Of a stretch of 64,000 bases of DNA, positions 1-8,110 are shown in pieces. The stretch lies in the NCBI RefSeq assembly GCF_030849505.1, contig NZ_JAUJFI010000004.1:22986-86985 (forward strand), in the 5' to 3' direction. The notes below the pieces were generated by a model. The model saw only the letters and a program-made list of their open reading frames with translations. It was not told where the DNA came from and made no database searches. Source of the DNA: Azospirillum isscasi. GTDB taxonomy: Bacteria; Pseudomonadota; Alphaproteobacteria; Azospirillales; Azospirillaceae. Numbering within the stretch: the first letter of the stretch is position 1; each line of letters starts with the position of its first letter. A program made the position numbers and the translations under genes.

Positions 1-1848
1 GCCGCGGGCGGCCTGCTGGACGTTGCGGCTGATTTCCCGGGTGGCGGCCCCCTGCTCCTCCACCGCGGCGGCGATGGTGGTGGAGATGTGGCTGATCTCG
101 CCGATCACGCGACCGATCTCGGCGATGGCCCCGGCGGCCTCGCGGCTGACCTCCTGGATGCCGGCGATCTGGCCGGAGATGTCCTCCGTCGCCTTGGCGG
201 TCTGGTTGGCAAGGTTCTTGACCTCCGACGCCACGACGGCGAAGCCCTTGCCGGCCTCGCCGGCGCGGGCGGCCTCGATGGTCGCGTTCAGCGCCAGCAG
301 GTTGGTCTGGCTGGCGATGTCGTTGATGAGCTGCACCACCTCGCCGATGCGCTGGGCGGAGTCGACCAGCCCGCGGACGGTGGCGTCGGTCCGCTCGGCG
401 GTGCTGACCGCCTGCCCGGCGATGCTGTTGCTCTGGGCGACCTGCCGGCTGATCTCCTGGATGGAGCTGGACAGCTCCTCCGCCGCGGCGGCGACCGTTT
501 CGACGTTGGCGGTGGCCTGGGTGGAGGCGGCGGCGACGGCGCTGGCCTGCCGGGTGGTCTGCTCCGCGGTGGCCGACATGCCCTGGGCCGTGCTGTTGAG
601 CTGCGTGGCGGCGGAGGAGACGCGGGACAGCACGTCCATCACCAGCCGGTCGAACTCGCGGGTCAGGGCGTCGATCCGCTCCGACCGCTCGCGGCGGGTC
701 TCATGCTCGGCGGCCTGTTCGGCGGCCAGACGGTCGGCCTCGATCAGGCTGTGCTTGAAGACCTCCACGGCTTTGGCCATGCCGCCGATCTCGTCGCCGC
801 GGGTCAGGCCCGGCACGTCCACCCGGCGGTCGCCGCCGGCCAGACGGGTCATGGTGTCGGTCATCGACACGATCGGCCGCGACAGGCCGCGCCCGATCAG
901 CAGGGCGGAGATCAGCCCCAGCAGGACGGCGGCGGCGGCGGCGGCGGTGGTCATGGTCCGGGCCCGGTCGATGCTCGCGTCGGCGGCGGTGCCGAGCGCC
1001 GCCTGCTGGCGGGCGCTGGCGTCGCGCAACTGCTCCACCCGTGCGTTGACGGTCGGGCCGAGCGTCTCCAGCACCTGCGAAACCAGCTCGTCGCGCTTGG
1101 TGGTGGCGGTGACCACCTTGTCGAACTGGTTGGCGAAAACGCGCTGATAGGCCAGGAAGGACGAGGCCCCCTTGCGCCGCTCCAGCTCGCTCAGCTTGGC
1201 GAGCATCGCGTTGCCGCGTTCCCGCGCGCTCTGAAGCTCCTTGCGGAAGAGGTCGGCGGTTTCCGCCGAACCCTCGGTCAGGAAGCGGTTGGCGTGGTTG
1301 CGGGCGGCCAGGAAGTGGCGCGCGGCCATGCCCGCCTGATAGGCGGCCTCGGTGTCGCCGTCCGCATAGGCGCTGTCCATGACGGCGCTCAGCGCCTTCT
1401 CCATCTTGGCCCCAAGGTCCAGAAGTTCCGCCGCCGCCTCGTTGCGGGTGGCCTGGAACTCCCTGATGCGGGCGAAGGCGTCCCGGTACCGGTTCAACTC
1501 CTCGCCCATCTGGGTCACCGTGCGGTTCAGCGCGGGCTCGGCGAACAGCGCCTTGGCCTCCTCGATCCGCTCGCCGGTGGTGGCGGCCAGCGTGTCCACG
1601 GCGTGGGCCGCGTCCTCGTTGCCGGTCAGCAGGAAGGTCTTGGCCTGGAGTTGCGCCTCCAGCATGGTCGCCTGGATGCGCCCGACCTCCGTCGTCTGGC
1701 GGGCCAGCGTCTCATAGGTCGCGAAGCCGTTCTTGGCGTCCGTCAGGGCGTAGACCCCGACGCCGCCGATGGCGACCAGGAAAAGGAGAACCCCGGCGTT
1801 CGCGGCCGTGATCTTGGTTCCGACCCGCAGGTGGTTGAACAGGCTCAT
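1..1848 (-). CDS. methyl-accepting chemotaxis protein (3' end beyond window)
   Basis: Transmembrane chemoreceptor that would signal through CheA/CheW to the flagella. The visible 616 residues show a first membrane segment (about 12-32), a helical periplasmic sensor of about 270 residues resembling the helical bimodular (HBM) class, a second membrane segment (about 300-322), a HAMP domain and a cytoplasmic signalling domain. The highly conserved hairpin is present, with [20 protein letters not shown] followed by GKGFAVVA. The start is the ATG in [10 protein letters not shown]; the stop lies outside the window. It is transcribed away from the GT2 gene, with about 400 bp between them. The ligand cannot be read from sequence. 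The family call is firm; the HBM assignment is an inference from length and helical character. Confidence 0.93.
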   Translation of the reverse strand, partial: MSLFNHLRVGTKITAANAGVLLFLVAIGGVGVYALTDAKNGFATYETLARQTTEVGRIQATMLEAQLQAKTFLLTGNEDAAHAVDTLAATTGERIEEAKALFAEPALNRTVTQMGEELNRYRDAFARIREFQATRNEAAAELLDLGAKMEKALSAVMDSAYADGDTEAAYQAGMAARHFLAARNHANRFLTEGSAETADLFRKELQSARERGNAMLAKLSELERRKGASSFLAYQRVFANQFDKVVTATTKRDELVSQVLETLGPTVNARVEQLRDASARQQAALGTAADASIDRARTMTTAAAAAAVLLGLISALLIGRGLSRPIVSMTDTMTRLAGGDRRVDVPGLTRGDEIGGMAKAVEVFKHSLIEADRLAAEQAAEHETRRERSERIDALTREFDRLVMDVLSRVSSAATQLNSTAQGMSATAEQTTRQASAVAAASTQATANVETVAAAAEELSSSIQEISRQVAQSNSIAGQAVSTAERTDATVRGLVDSAQRIGEVVQLINDIASQTNLLALNATIEAARAGEAGKGFAVVASEVKNLANQTAKATEDISGQIAGIQEVSREAAGAIAEIGRVIGEISHISTTIAAAVEEQGAATREISRNVQQAARG

Positions 1849-1898
1849 GGTCGGGAAAGCTCCGGACGAGGCTAATGGTTTAGACAGCAAACATGACA

Positions 1899-1906
1899 GT
1901 ATCGGC
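1899..1906 (-). promoter_or_regulatory. possible FliA (sigma-28) -10 element for the chemoreceptor gene
   Basis: On the minus strand, about 50 bp before the chemoreceptor ATG, the sequence GCCGATAC matches seven of eight bases of the flagellar sigma-28 -10 box (GCCGATAA). It lies in an AT-rich stretch that is unusual for this window. No good TAAAGTTT -35 box sits at the expected spacing, so this is only a suggestion that the receptor is co-regulated with flagellar genes. Confidence 0.3.
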
Positions 1907-1951
1907 TTACTAATTCATTAAACGTGCCAACTCCATTCCGCGCCATGGCAA

Positions 1952-1976
1952 GCGCAGGGGCGGGCCGCCCCTGCGC
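1952..1976. terminator. GC-rich hairpin in the chemoreceptor/GT2 intergenic region
   Basis: An inverted repeat (GCGCAGGGGCGG / CCGCCCCTGCGC) with almost no loop sits in the roughly 400-bp space between the two divergent genes. No T-run follows on either strand, so it is not a classical intrinsic terminator. Nothing else convincing was seen in this gap apart from the AT-rich stretch next to the chemoreceptor gene. Confidence 0.35.
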
Positions 1977-2249
1977 CGTTCGGGACGCCCTCATCCTTCC
2001 GGGTTCTGGCGGTCTTGCGGGGGCTTGGAATATTTGTCCTGCCCGCGGTGTTTGCCTACGGCGACGGATCGTTCCGGCGCCGGTTCCAGCGGCGTGCTGA
2101 TCACGGCTTAGGCCGTGGATGATCACAATAGAGGCGTTTTGCTCATTCCCATGTATCGTGCTATATGCCAAAGGGCTAAGCGCCCCGCCGGGGACGCCTG
2201 CCCGGAACCCGTTATCCCGGCTCGTGACGATCTGACCCAACGGCCGGCC

Positions 2250-3353
2250 ATGTCCCTGACCGACGCGCCCACTCTGGTGGCTCCTCCCCTCGCCGGCGAC
2301 CGTGCCGGCGATGCCGTTTCCGTACCGAAGCCGTCGCGCTCCGCCCGCATGAAGCGGGGGCGCCTGTCGGTGGTGATCCCCTTCTACAACGAAGGCCCCA
2401 ACATCGCGGCGCTGTTCGAACGGCTGGTGCCGGTGCTCGACCGGCTGGACGCGGAGTGGGAGGTGGTCTGCGTCAACGACGGCAGCCGCGACGACACGCT
2501 GGACCGCCTACTGGACGTGCACGACCGCGACCCGCGGGTGAAGGTGGTCGATCTGTCGCGCAATTTCGGCAAGGAGCTGGCCCTGTCGGCGGGGCTGCGC
2601 CACGTCACCGGCGACGCCGTGGTGCCGATGGACGCCGACCTGCAGCACCCGCCGGAGCTGCTGCCCCAATTCCTCGCCAAATGGCGGGACGGCTACGACG
2701 TGGTCGTCGCCGTGCGCAACGCGCGGGTTGGGCAGAGCCTGAAGCACCGGATGTTCGCCCGCGCCTTTTACTGGATCTTCGACAACCTGTCGGAAATCCG
2801 GCTGCCGCGCGAGGTCGGCGATTTCCGGCTGATGGACCGGCGGGTGGTGGACGTCATCAACCGGATGCCGGAGCGCACGCGCTTCATGAAGGGCATCTTC
2901 GCCTGGGTCGGCTTCCGTCAGGCCAGCATCCCCTATGAGCAGGGAGAGCGCGCGGGCGGCGAGACCAAATGGGGCTTCCTGAAGCTTCTCAGCCTGTCCT
3001 TCGACGGGTTGACCGCCTTCTCCACCTTTCCCTTGCGGGTGTGGAGTCTGGTGGGCATGGCGATTTCCGGCTTCGCCTTCATCTATATCATCGTCCGCCT
3101 TCTGCGCACGCTGTTCCACGGCATCGACGTGCCCGGCTATGAATCGCTGCTGGCCGCGGTGCTGTTCCTTGGCGGCATCCAGCTCATCACGCTTGGGATC
3201 ATCGGCGACTATCTGGGCCGCGTGTTCAACGAGGTGAAGGGGCGCCCCCTCTACATCGTCCGCTCCGCGCACGGCTTCGAGGACGAGACCGCGGCCCCGG
3301 CGGCCGCTCCGGGGGCCTACCGCCGGCCCGGGACCGAGGACCGCCCTGCATGA
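2250..3353 (+). CDS. family 2 glycosyltransferase, GtrB/DPM1-like
   Basis: Probably transfers a sugar from a nucleotide donor to polyprenyl phosphate at the cytoplasmic face of the inner membrane. Of 367 residues, the GT-A domain begins at LSVVIPFYNEGPN (about 39), has NDGSRD near 76 and the metal-binding DAD motif at 128-130 (DADLQHPPE). Two C-terminal membrane segments lie at about 268-290 and 298-320, the usual GtrB layout. The ATG at 2250 is chosen because the upstream in-frame extension has no family resemblance; an ATG at 2352 region (MKRGR) is an alternative. The stop overlaps the next gene's start (ATGA), so the two are translationally coupled. The sugar and lipid are unknown. Confidence 0.88.
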   Translation: MSLTDAPTLVAPPLAGDRAGDAVSVPKPSRSARMKRGRLSVVIPFYNEGPNIAALFERLVPVLDRLDAEWEVVCVNDGSRDDTLDRLLDVHDRDPRVKVVDLSRNFGKELALSAGLRHVTGDAVVPMDADLQHPPELLPQFLAKWRDGYDVVVAVRNARVGQSLKHRMFARAFYWIFDNLSEIRLPREVGDFRLMDRRVVDVINRMPERTRFMKGIFAWVGFRQASIPYEQGERAGGETKWGFLKLLSLSFDGLTAFSTFPLRVWSLVGMAISGFAFIYIIVRLLRTLFHGIDVPGYESLLAAVLFLGGIQLITLGIIGDYLGRVFNEVKGRPLYIVRSAHGFEDETAAPAAAPGAYRRPGTEDRPA

Positions 3354-5041
3354 GCCTGATGCCGCCCATCGGCCTGAATCCCCTGGGGGCGGCGCCCCCG
3401 GCGGGCCTGCTGTCCCAGCGCCGCGCCGGCGCCCTGTGGGACGACATGGCGCGCGCGCTTCTGCTGTGCCTGATCATCCTCGCCGCGCTGACCTTCCGCA
3501 ATTACGGGATCAGCACGGACGAGGAGGTGCAGCACATCTACGGCAAGAAGCTGCTGTCCTTCTACCTGTCCGGCTTCACCGACCGGTCGGCCTTCCATTT
3601 CAAGGACCTGTACCTGTACGGCGGGCTGTTCGATCTGGTCACCGCCCTGCTGGTCCCGATCTCCCCGTTCGAGGAGTACGAGACGCGCCACCTGCTCTGT
3701 GCGCTGGTCGGCGTGCTGGGCATCGCCGGCTGCTGGCGCTACGCGCGGCTGCTGGCCGGGCCGCGGGCGGGCTTCCTGGCGGCGGCGCTGCTGGCGCTGT
3801 CGGGCGTCTATTACGGCGCCATGTTCAACAACACCAAGGACGTGCCCTTCGCCGCGGGCATGGTGTGGACGCTCTATTTCGCCACCCGCATCATCGGCCA
3901 GATGCCGGCCCCGAGCCGCAGCGCGGTGCTGAAGTTCGGCTTGGCGCTGGGCCTGACCCTGTCGATCCGGGTGGGGGCTGTGCTGGCGGGATTCTACCTC
4001 GCGGTGGCGCTGGCGCTCTATGTGGTCCTGGTGGCGTGGCGCGGCGGGCTGGGCGCGGCGCTGGGCGTCACCCGGCGGACCGTCCCGACCCTGCTGCCGG
4101 CCATCCCCGTGGCCTATGGGCTGATGGCGCTGTTCTGGCCCTGGGCGGTGCAGAAGCCGTTGAACCCGCTGGAGGCGCTGCGCGTCGTCTCGCACTTTCC
4201 CATCGACATCCAGACGCTGTTCATGGGGCAGATGGTCAGCTCCGCGGCCCCGCCCGCGCTCTACCTGCCGGTCTATCTGGGGGTGAAGCTGCCGGAGGCG
4301 GTGCTGCTGGGCACCCTGGCCGCGGTGGTGCTGGCCGTCCTGTGGGTGCTGCGCGGCGGCTGGCGGAGCGTGGACGGGGCGTTCGGCGCGGTGCGCTGGG
4401 TGCCGCTGGCCCTGGCGGCCTTCCTGCCGATCCTGCTGTTCATGCTGATGCGTCCGTCCGTCTACAACGGCATCCGCCATTTCCTGTTCGTGGCGCCGCC
4501 GATGGCCGTCATGGCCGGCATCGCCTTCGACCGGCTGTGGACCGGGGCCGAAGGGCTGGGCCGGCGTCCGGGGCAGGCGTACGCCTCCGCCGCGATCGCG
4601 GTGGCCGTGCTGTACGCGTGGCAGCTCGGCAGCCTGCACCCCAACCAGTACGTCTACTACAACCAGTTCACCGGCGGGCTGAAAGGCGCGGACGGCCGGT
4701 TCGAGCTGGATTACTGGGGCAATTCCCAGCACGAGGCGCTGGCCGAGCTGGTTGCGCTGGTGGAGCGCGAGAACGGCGGCAAGCCGCCGCCGCGCCAGTA
4801 CACCCTGTCGGTCTGCGGCAACACGCTGGCCGTACGCTTCGAACTGCCGCCCTGGCTGAAGCTGGTCAACGGCACCGGGCTGGATTGGCGCAAGGCCGAC
4901 TTCTTCATGGCCTTCACCCAGGTGAAGCAGTGCCCCAACCTGCTCGGCGGCCAGCCGATCATCGAGATCGCCGCCGACGACGTGCCCCTGACGATCGTGA
5001 AGGACCGCCGTCCGCCGCAGGCGGAAATTCCGACCGAGTAA
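3350..5041 (+). CDS. polytopic GT39/ArnT-like glycosyltransferase
   Basis: A 563-residue integral membrane protein with about ten or more hydrophobic segments. The first periplasmic loop carries an acidic DEE motif (57-59, in GISTDEEVQ), the position of the catalytic acidic residues in GT39/GT-C enzymes that take a sugar from a polyprenyl-phosphate donor. It overlaps the upstream GT2 gene by four bases, so the two probably form a pair: the GT2 enzyme charges the lipid and this protein transfers the sugar to a periplasmic acceptor such as LPS, glycan or protein. No GtrA-type flippase gene is adjacent. The acceptor is unknown. Family call from topology and motif only. Confidence 0.72.
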   Translation: MSLMPPIGLNPLGAAPPAGLLSQRRAGALWDDMARALLLCLIILAALTFRNYGISTDEEVQHIYGKKLLSFYLSGFTDRSAFHFKDLYLYGGLFDLVTALLVPISPFEEYETRHLLCALVGVLGIAGCWRYARLLAGPRAGFLAAALLALSGVYYGAMFNNTKDVPFAAGMVWTLYFATRIIGQMPAPSRSAVLKFGLALGLTLSIRVGAVLAGFYLAVALALYVVLVAWRGGLGAALGVTRRTVPTLLPAIPVAYGLMALFWPWAVQKPLNPLEALRVVSHFPIDIQTLFMGQMVSSAAPPALYLPVYLGVKLPEAVLLGTLAAVVLAVLWVLRGGWRSVDGAFGAVRWVPLALAAFLPILLFMLMRPSVYNGIRHFLFVAPPMAVMAGIAFDRLWTGAEGLGRRPGQAYASAAIAVAVLYAWQLGSLHPNQYVYYNQFTGGLKGADGRFELDYWGNSQHEALAELVALVERENGGKPPPRQYTLSVCGNTLAVRFELPPWLKLVNGTGLDWRKADFFMAFTQVKQCPNLLGGQPIIEIAADDVPLTIVKDRRPPQAEIPTE

Positions 5042-5183
5042 ACCGCTCCTCACCGGTCTAACCCGCCCGGAGGCATCCGCTCCGTTGGCGTGATCTCCGT
5101 CCGCGGGCGTACCGGGGGGCGGGGCGGCTTCCCACTCTCACCCTCGGCGCACCCATTCCGCGCGCCGATGACGGAGGCTGGGG

Positions 5184-6380
5184 ATGCGGAGGCCGGTGCT
5201 CGGTGTCGTGTCGTTTCTTGCGCTCACCGTCTGGGCGACGGCCCCGGCTCCGGCGGATGCGGTGGGCCCGGACCGTCTGGGCCCGGACCGTCTGGGAGAG
5301 GCGGTGACGGCGCTGGCCGACCGCCGTCTGGCGGAGGCCGGGCCGGGCAGCATCGTGGTCGGGGTGATCCGCGACGGGCGCAGCATCGTGGTCGGGCGCG
5401 GCGACAGCGGACGGCCCGACGGCGGCCCGCCGGACGGGCGGACGCTGTTCCAGATCGCCTCGCTGACCAAGCCTTTCACCGGAACCATCCTGGCCGAGCT
5501 GATCCGCGCCGGGCGCGTCGCCCCGACCGACCCGCTGGCCCGCCACCTGCCCAAGCCGGTCCACGCGCCGGATTTCGACGGGCGACCGATCCGCCTGCTC
5601 GACCTCGCCACCCACACGGCGGGGCTGCCCAACGTGCCGGAAACCCCGCGCTTCTCCTGGAGCCGGCTGGAGGACCCGCGCAACCCCTACAAGCCGCTGA
5701 CCCGGGAGGAGGTGGCGGCGTGGCTGTCCGGCTTCAGCCTGCCGGTGCCGCCGGGCACGCGCTTCCGCTACTCCAACGTCGGCATGGCGGTGCTGGGCGA
5801 GGCGCTGTCCACCGCGTCGGGCATTCCCTACGAGACGTTGCTCAAGCGGGTGGTCACCGACCGGTTCGGGATGAAGGACACCACCCTGGCCCCCGGCGCG
5901 GAGCAGCGCGCCCGCAAGGCGGTGGGCCATGCCCGCGGGCAGGTGGTGCCGGATTGGGAGGCGCCGGCCATGCAGCCCTCCTTCGGGCTCTACTCCACCG
6001 CCGACGACCTGCTGCGCTGGCTGCGCGCCAATCTGGGCGACTGCGCCGGTTCCGGGAAATCCGCGTGCGACGCCGCGACCGCCGCGACTCTGGCGCTCGC
6101 CCAGTCGGTGCAGGTGGATGGGCGGGCGCTGCGCGATCCGGGGGCGCTGGGGCAGGGGGCGATGGCGCTGGGCTGGTTCGTCGCCTGGGCGGCGGACGGC
6201 ACGCCGATCCTCTGGCATTCCGGGTCCACCGGCGGCTTCAACGCCTACATCGCCTTTTCGCGCGCCCATCGCTGGGCCGCGGTGGCGCTGACCAACAGCG
6301 ACCCCGACCGCATTGCGGCGGACCGGGTGGTGGGCGACCTGATCTGGCACCTGGAAGGAGCGGCGGCGGACCGCCGGTGA
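5184..6380 (+). CDS. exported serine hydrolase, class C beta-lactamase family
   Basis: A 398-residue penicillin-binding-protein-like hydrolase, exported by a signal peptide (cleavage about residue 26, after PADA). The three active-site motifs are visible: SxxK at 93-96 (SLTK), YxN at 196-198 (YSN) and HxG at 345-347 (HSG, in place of KTG). This is the pattern of the AmpC/esterase/D-aminopeptidase family, whose substrates range from beta-lactams to esters and peptides. The substrate here cannot be told, and lactamase activity should not be assumed. A perfect 15-bp in-frame duplication (GPDRL twice, residues 28-37) lies just behind the signal peptide. It converges with the next gene. Confidence 0.85.
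   Translation: MRRPVLGVVSFLALTVWATAPAPADAVGPDRLGPDRLGEAVTALADRRLAEAGPGSIVVGVIRDGRSIVVGRGDSGRPDGGPPDGRTLFQIASLTKPFTGTILAELIRAGRVAPTDPLARHLPKPVHAPDFDGRPIRLLDLATHTAGLPNVPETPRFSWSRLEDPRNPYKPLTREEVAAWLSGFSLPVPPGTRFRYSNVGMAVLGEALSTASGIPYETLLKRVVTDRFGMKDTTLAPGAEQRARKAVGHARGQVVPDWEAPAMQPSFGLYSTADDLLRWLRANLGDCAGSGKSACDAATAATLALAQSVQVDGRALRDPGALGQGAMALGWFVAWAADGTPILWHSGSTGGFNAYIAFSRAHRWAAVALTNSDPDRIAADRVVGDLIWHLEGAAADRR
5265..5294. repeat. 15-bp tandem duplication inside the serine hydrolase gene
   Basis: Two perfect copies of GGCCCGGACCGTCTG. They keep the frame and double the peptide GPDRL right after the predicted signal peptide. One of several such short duplications in this window. Confidence 0.9.
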
Positions 6381-6396
6381 ACGGCGAAGCCTTCGC

Positions 6397-6448
6397 GGCC
6401 AGCCTCCACGGCCAGTCTTTGCGGCCAGCCTTTGTGGCCAGCCTTTGC
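6397..6448. repeat. 13-bp tandem repeat, four copies, between two convergent genes
   Basis: Four units of the form GGCCAGCCTTTGC, differing at one to four positions, fill the 70-bp space between the serine hydrolase stop and the stop of the convergent SnoaL-like gene. The unit is not a multiple of three and lies outside coding sequence. Confidence 0.85.
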
Positions 6449-6450
6449 AG

Positions 6451-6870
6451 TCAGTGCAGAAGGCCGCCGGGCGGGGGCCGGTCGGGGGAGGACAGGATCT
6501 GGGACGCCGGTTCGGCGACGGGGCCGGCCTGATGGTGGGCCAGACGCCATTCGCCGTCCTCGCGCACGAACAGGTTCGTCGCCGCCAGAACGGCATTCCC
6601 GAGAACCTCCTCGCACAGCACGACCGCGGTGTCGCCGTACAGGCTGACGCGCTCGTTGCGCGCCTCGACCGCCGGGCCGCGGGGGGCGCGCAGCACGTCC
6701 CGCCAGCTCGACACCACCGCCTCCCGGCCGAACAGGATGGTCCAGCCGGGATGGATGCAGGACACGGGCAGGCGGGAGGCCCACAGCCGGTCCATGGCGG
6801 GGAAGTCACGCTCGGTGAAGGCCCGGTAGAAAGCCCGGTTCGTGGCCAGCACGGCGTTGCGGTCGGTCAT
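6451..6870 (-). CDS. SnoaL-like / NTF2-fold protein
   Basis: A 139-residue cytosolic protein with the look of a SnoaL/NTF2 cone-fold domain: an N-terminal helix (NRAFYRAFTERD), a DRLW segment, a central HPGW segment followed by FGREAV, and C-terminal strands ending in GEWRLAHHQAGP. Proteins of this kind that start with a TDRNAVLATN-like segment are common in proteobacteria and act either as small enzymes or as binding domains; no reaction can be assigned. It starts at the ATG at 6870 and stands alone, converging on the serine hydrolase across a 13-bp repeat block. Confidence 0.75.
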   Translation of the reverse strand: MTDRNAVLATNRAFYRAFTERDFPAMDRLWASRLPVSCIHPGWTILFGREAVVSSWRDVLRAPRGPAVEARNERVSLYGDTAVVLCEEVLGNAVLAATNLFVREDGEWRLAHHQAGPVAEPASQILSSPDRPPPGGLLH

Positions 6871-6987
6871 GGGGAAGCGGGTCTCCGAAACATTCGAATT
6901 CGCTTCTATACGGGCAACCGGCCTGACGGCAAGGGCCAGTGTCCATTTATCACAGACCGCAACGGCGATGCGGGCACGACGTGTGCG

Positions 6988-7983
6988 TTACGCCTTGATG
7001 TCCACCTTCTGGGCGGTGTCCGCCGGGGTGCTGCCCGCGGCGGCGGCGCCGGCGCCGCTGCCGTCGGTCAGGCCGGCGATGGGCTGCGACAGGTCCAGGT
7101 TCAGGTGCATCACGCCGTCGGCGCTCTTGGTCGGGGTCAGCGCGCCGAGGCCGCTCATCCCGCCCTTCGAAGCCATGGTGTTCAGCTTCTCCAGCACGCC
7201 CTTGATCTCGTCCTCGCTGAAGCCTTCGGCGCGGACGATCATGCCGGTGGCCTTGCCGGAGACCTTGGTCGAGGCGGCGGAGAACATGGCGCTGCCCGAG
7301 CCGTCGCCGTTCAGCGTGGCCTGAAGGCTGCGGTCCTCACGGGTGAAGTCCAGGGTGGACTTGGCGAAGGAGATGCGGACCGACTTGTCGCCGTCCTGGA
7401 TGGTCAGCTCCATGCCGCGGGATTCGATGGACCACTGGGACCGGGCTTCCTCCATGCTCATGCCCATCTGGCTGAAATCCATGGACTTCAGCTTGTCCTT
7501 CATGGCGCTGCCGAAATCGCCGACGGCGCCCTTCACGTCGTCGTCCGACATGCCCAGCCCGCCGAGCAGGCTGCCGAGGTCGCCCGACATGTTGTCGATG
7601 GCCTTTTCGAACAGACCGGCGAGACCCTTGGACTGCTTCAGCGCGTCCTGCATGATCCTTTCGGCTTCCTTGGCGCGGTCGGCCATCGCCTGGGCGCCGG
7701 TCTTGCTGCCGGCGGCGTCGGACCCCGCCGCACCGGCGCTGGCGCCGTCGGCACCCGCCGCCGGGGCCTTCTTGCCCGACAGGGTGTCGAGCAGGTTTTC
7801 CATGGACTGGCTGATCGTGTAGGCCGGGCTGGCGCTCTTGGCGGGGGCCTGGGCGTCGGTCGTGGTGGCGGCGGCCTTGCCGCCGTCCGCCGCCTTGCTC
7901 TCGGCTGCCTTCTTGGCGTTGTTCGCTTGTTGCAGGGCCGTGCTGGTCGTCCCAGTCGGCCCGGACAGTTCCGAGTAATACAT
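6988..7983 (-). CDS. hypothetical Ala/Gly/Lys-rich protein
   Basis: I do not recognise this 331-residue protein. It has no signal peptide or membrane segment. The first about 110 residues are low-complexity, rich in Ala, Lys and Gly. A more ordinary region follows, with charged helices (about 110-180) and a segment around EARSQWSIESRGMELTI that may form strands. The C-terminus is again Gly/Ala-rich. The ATG at 7983 is chosen because GGGAGG lies just before it; the longer reading from 8046 adds 21 residues without a better ribosome site. About 115 bp separate its stop from the SnoaL-like gene. Codon use is like that of its neighbours, so I take it as real. Confidence 0.7.
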   Translation of the reverse strand: MYYSELSGPTGTTSTALQQANNAKKAAESKAADGGKAAATTTDAQAPAKSASPAYTISQSMENLLDTLSGKKAPAAGADGASAGAAGSDAAGSKTGAQAMADRAKEAERIMQDALKQSKGLAGLFEKAIDNMSGDLGSLLGGLGMSDDDVKGAVGDFGSAMKDKLKSMDFSQMGMSMEEARSQWSIESRGMELTIQDGDKSVRISFAKSTLDFTREDRSLQATLNGDGSGSAMFSAASTKVSGKATGMIVRAEGFSEDEIKGVLEKLNTMASKGGMSGLGALTPTKSADGVMHLNLDLSQPIAGLTDGSGAGAAAAGSTPADTAQKVDIKA

Positions 7984-8110
7984 CGCCGCCTCCCGCGCGT
8001 GATCGTTTCGCCGTGAGGGTATGATCGTACCGGACTCCTTTACCACAGGTTAATTCGTCGCAGCCCTCATGCAACGCCCGGTCGAAACCCTTCGGTCTCG
8101 CAGGATTTTA

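Noticed and set aside
23..1875. Two long plus-strand ORFs opposite the chemoreceptor gene
   Set aside because: They are antisense readings of a clear chemotaxis receptor; long open frames on the opposite strand are common in GC-rich DNA.
1872..2240. 122-residue minus-strand ORF in the chemoreceptor/GT2 gap
   Set aside because: Low-complexity Arg/Pro-rich translation, no ribosome site, no family resemblance; it overlaps a hairpin and the probable promoter region.
5184..6380. Antibiotic-resistance beta-lactamase
   Set aside because: The serine hydrolase has the class C-like motifs (SLTK, YSN, HSG), but HSG instead of KTG and the lack of an ampR neighbour fit an esterase or peptidase at least as well.
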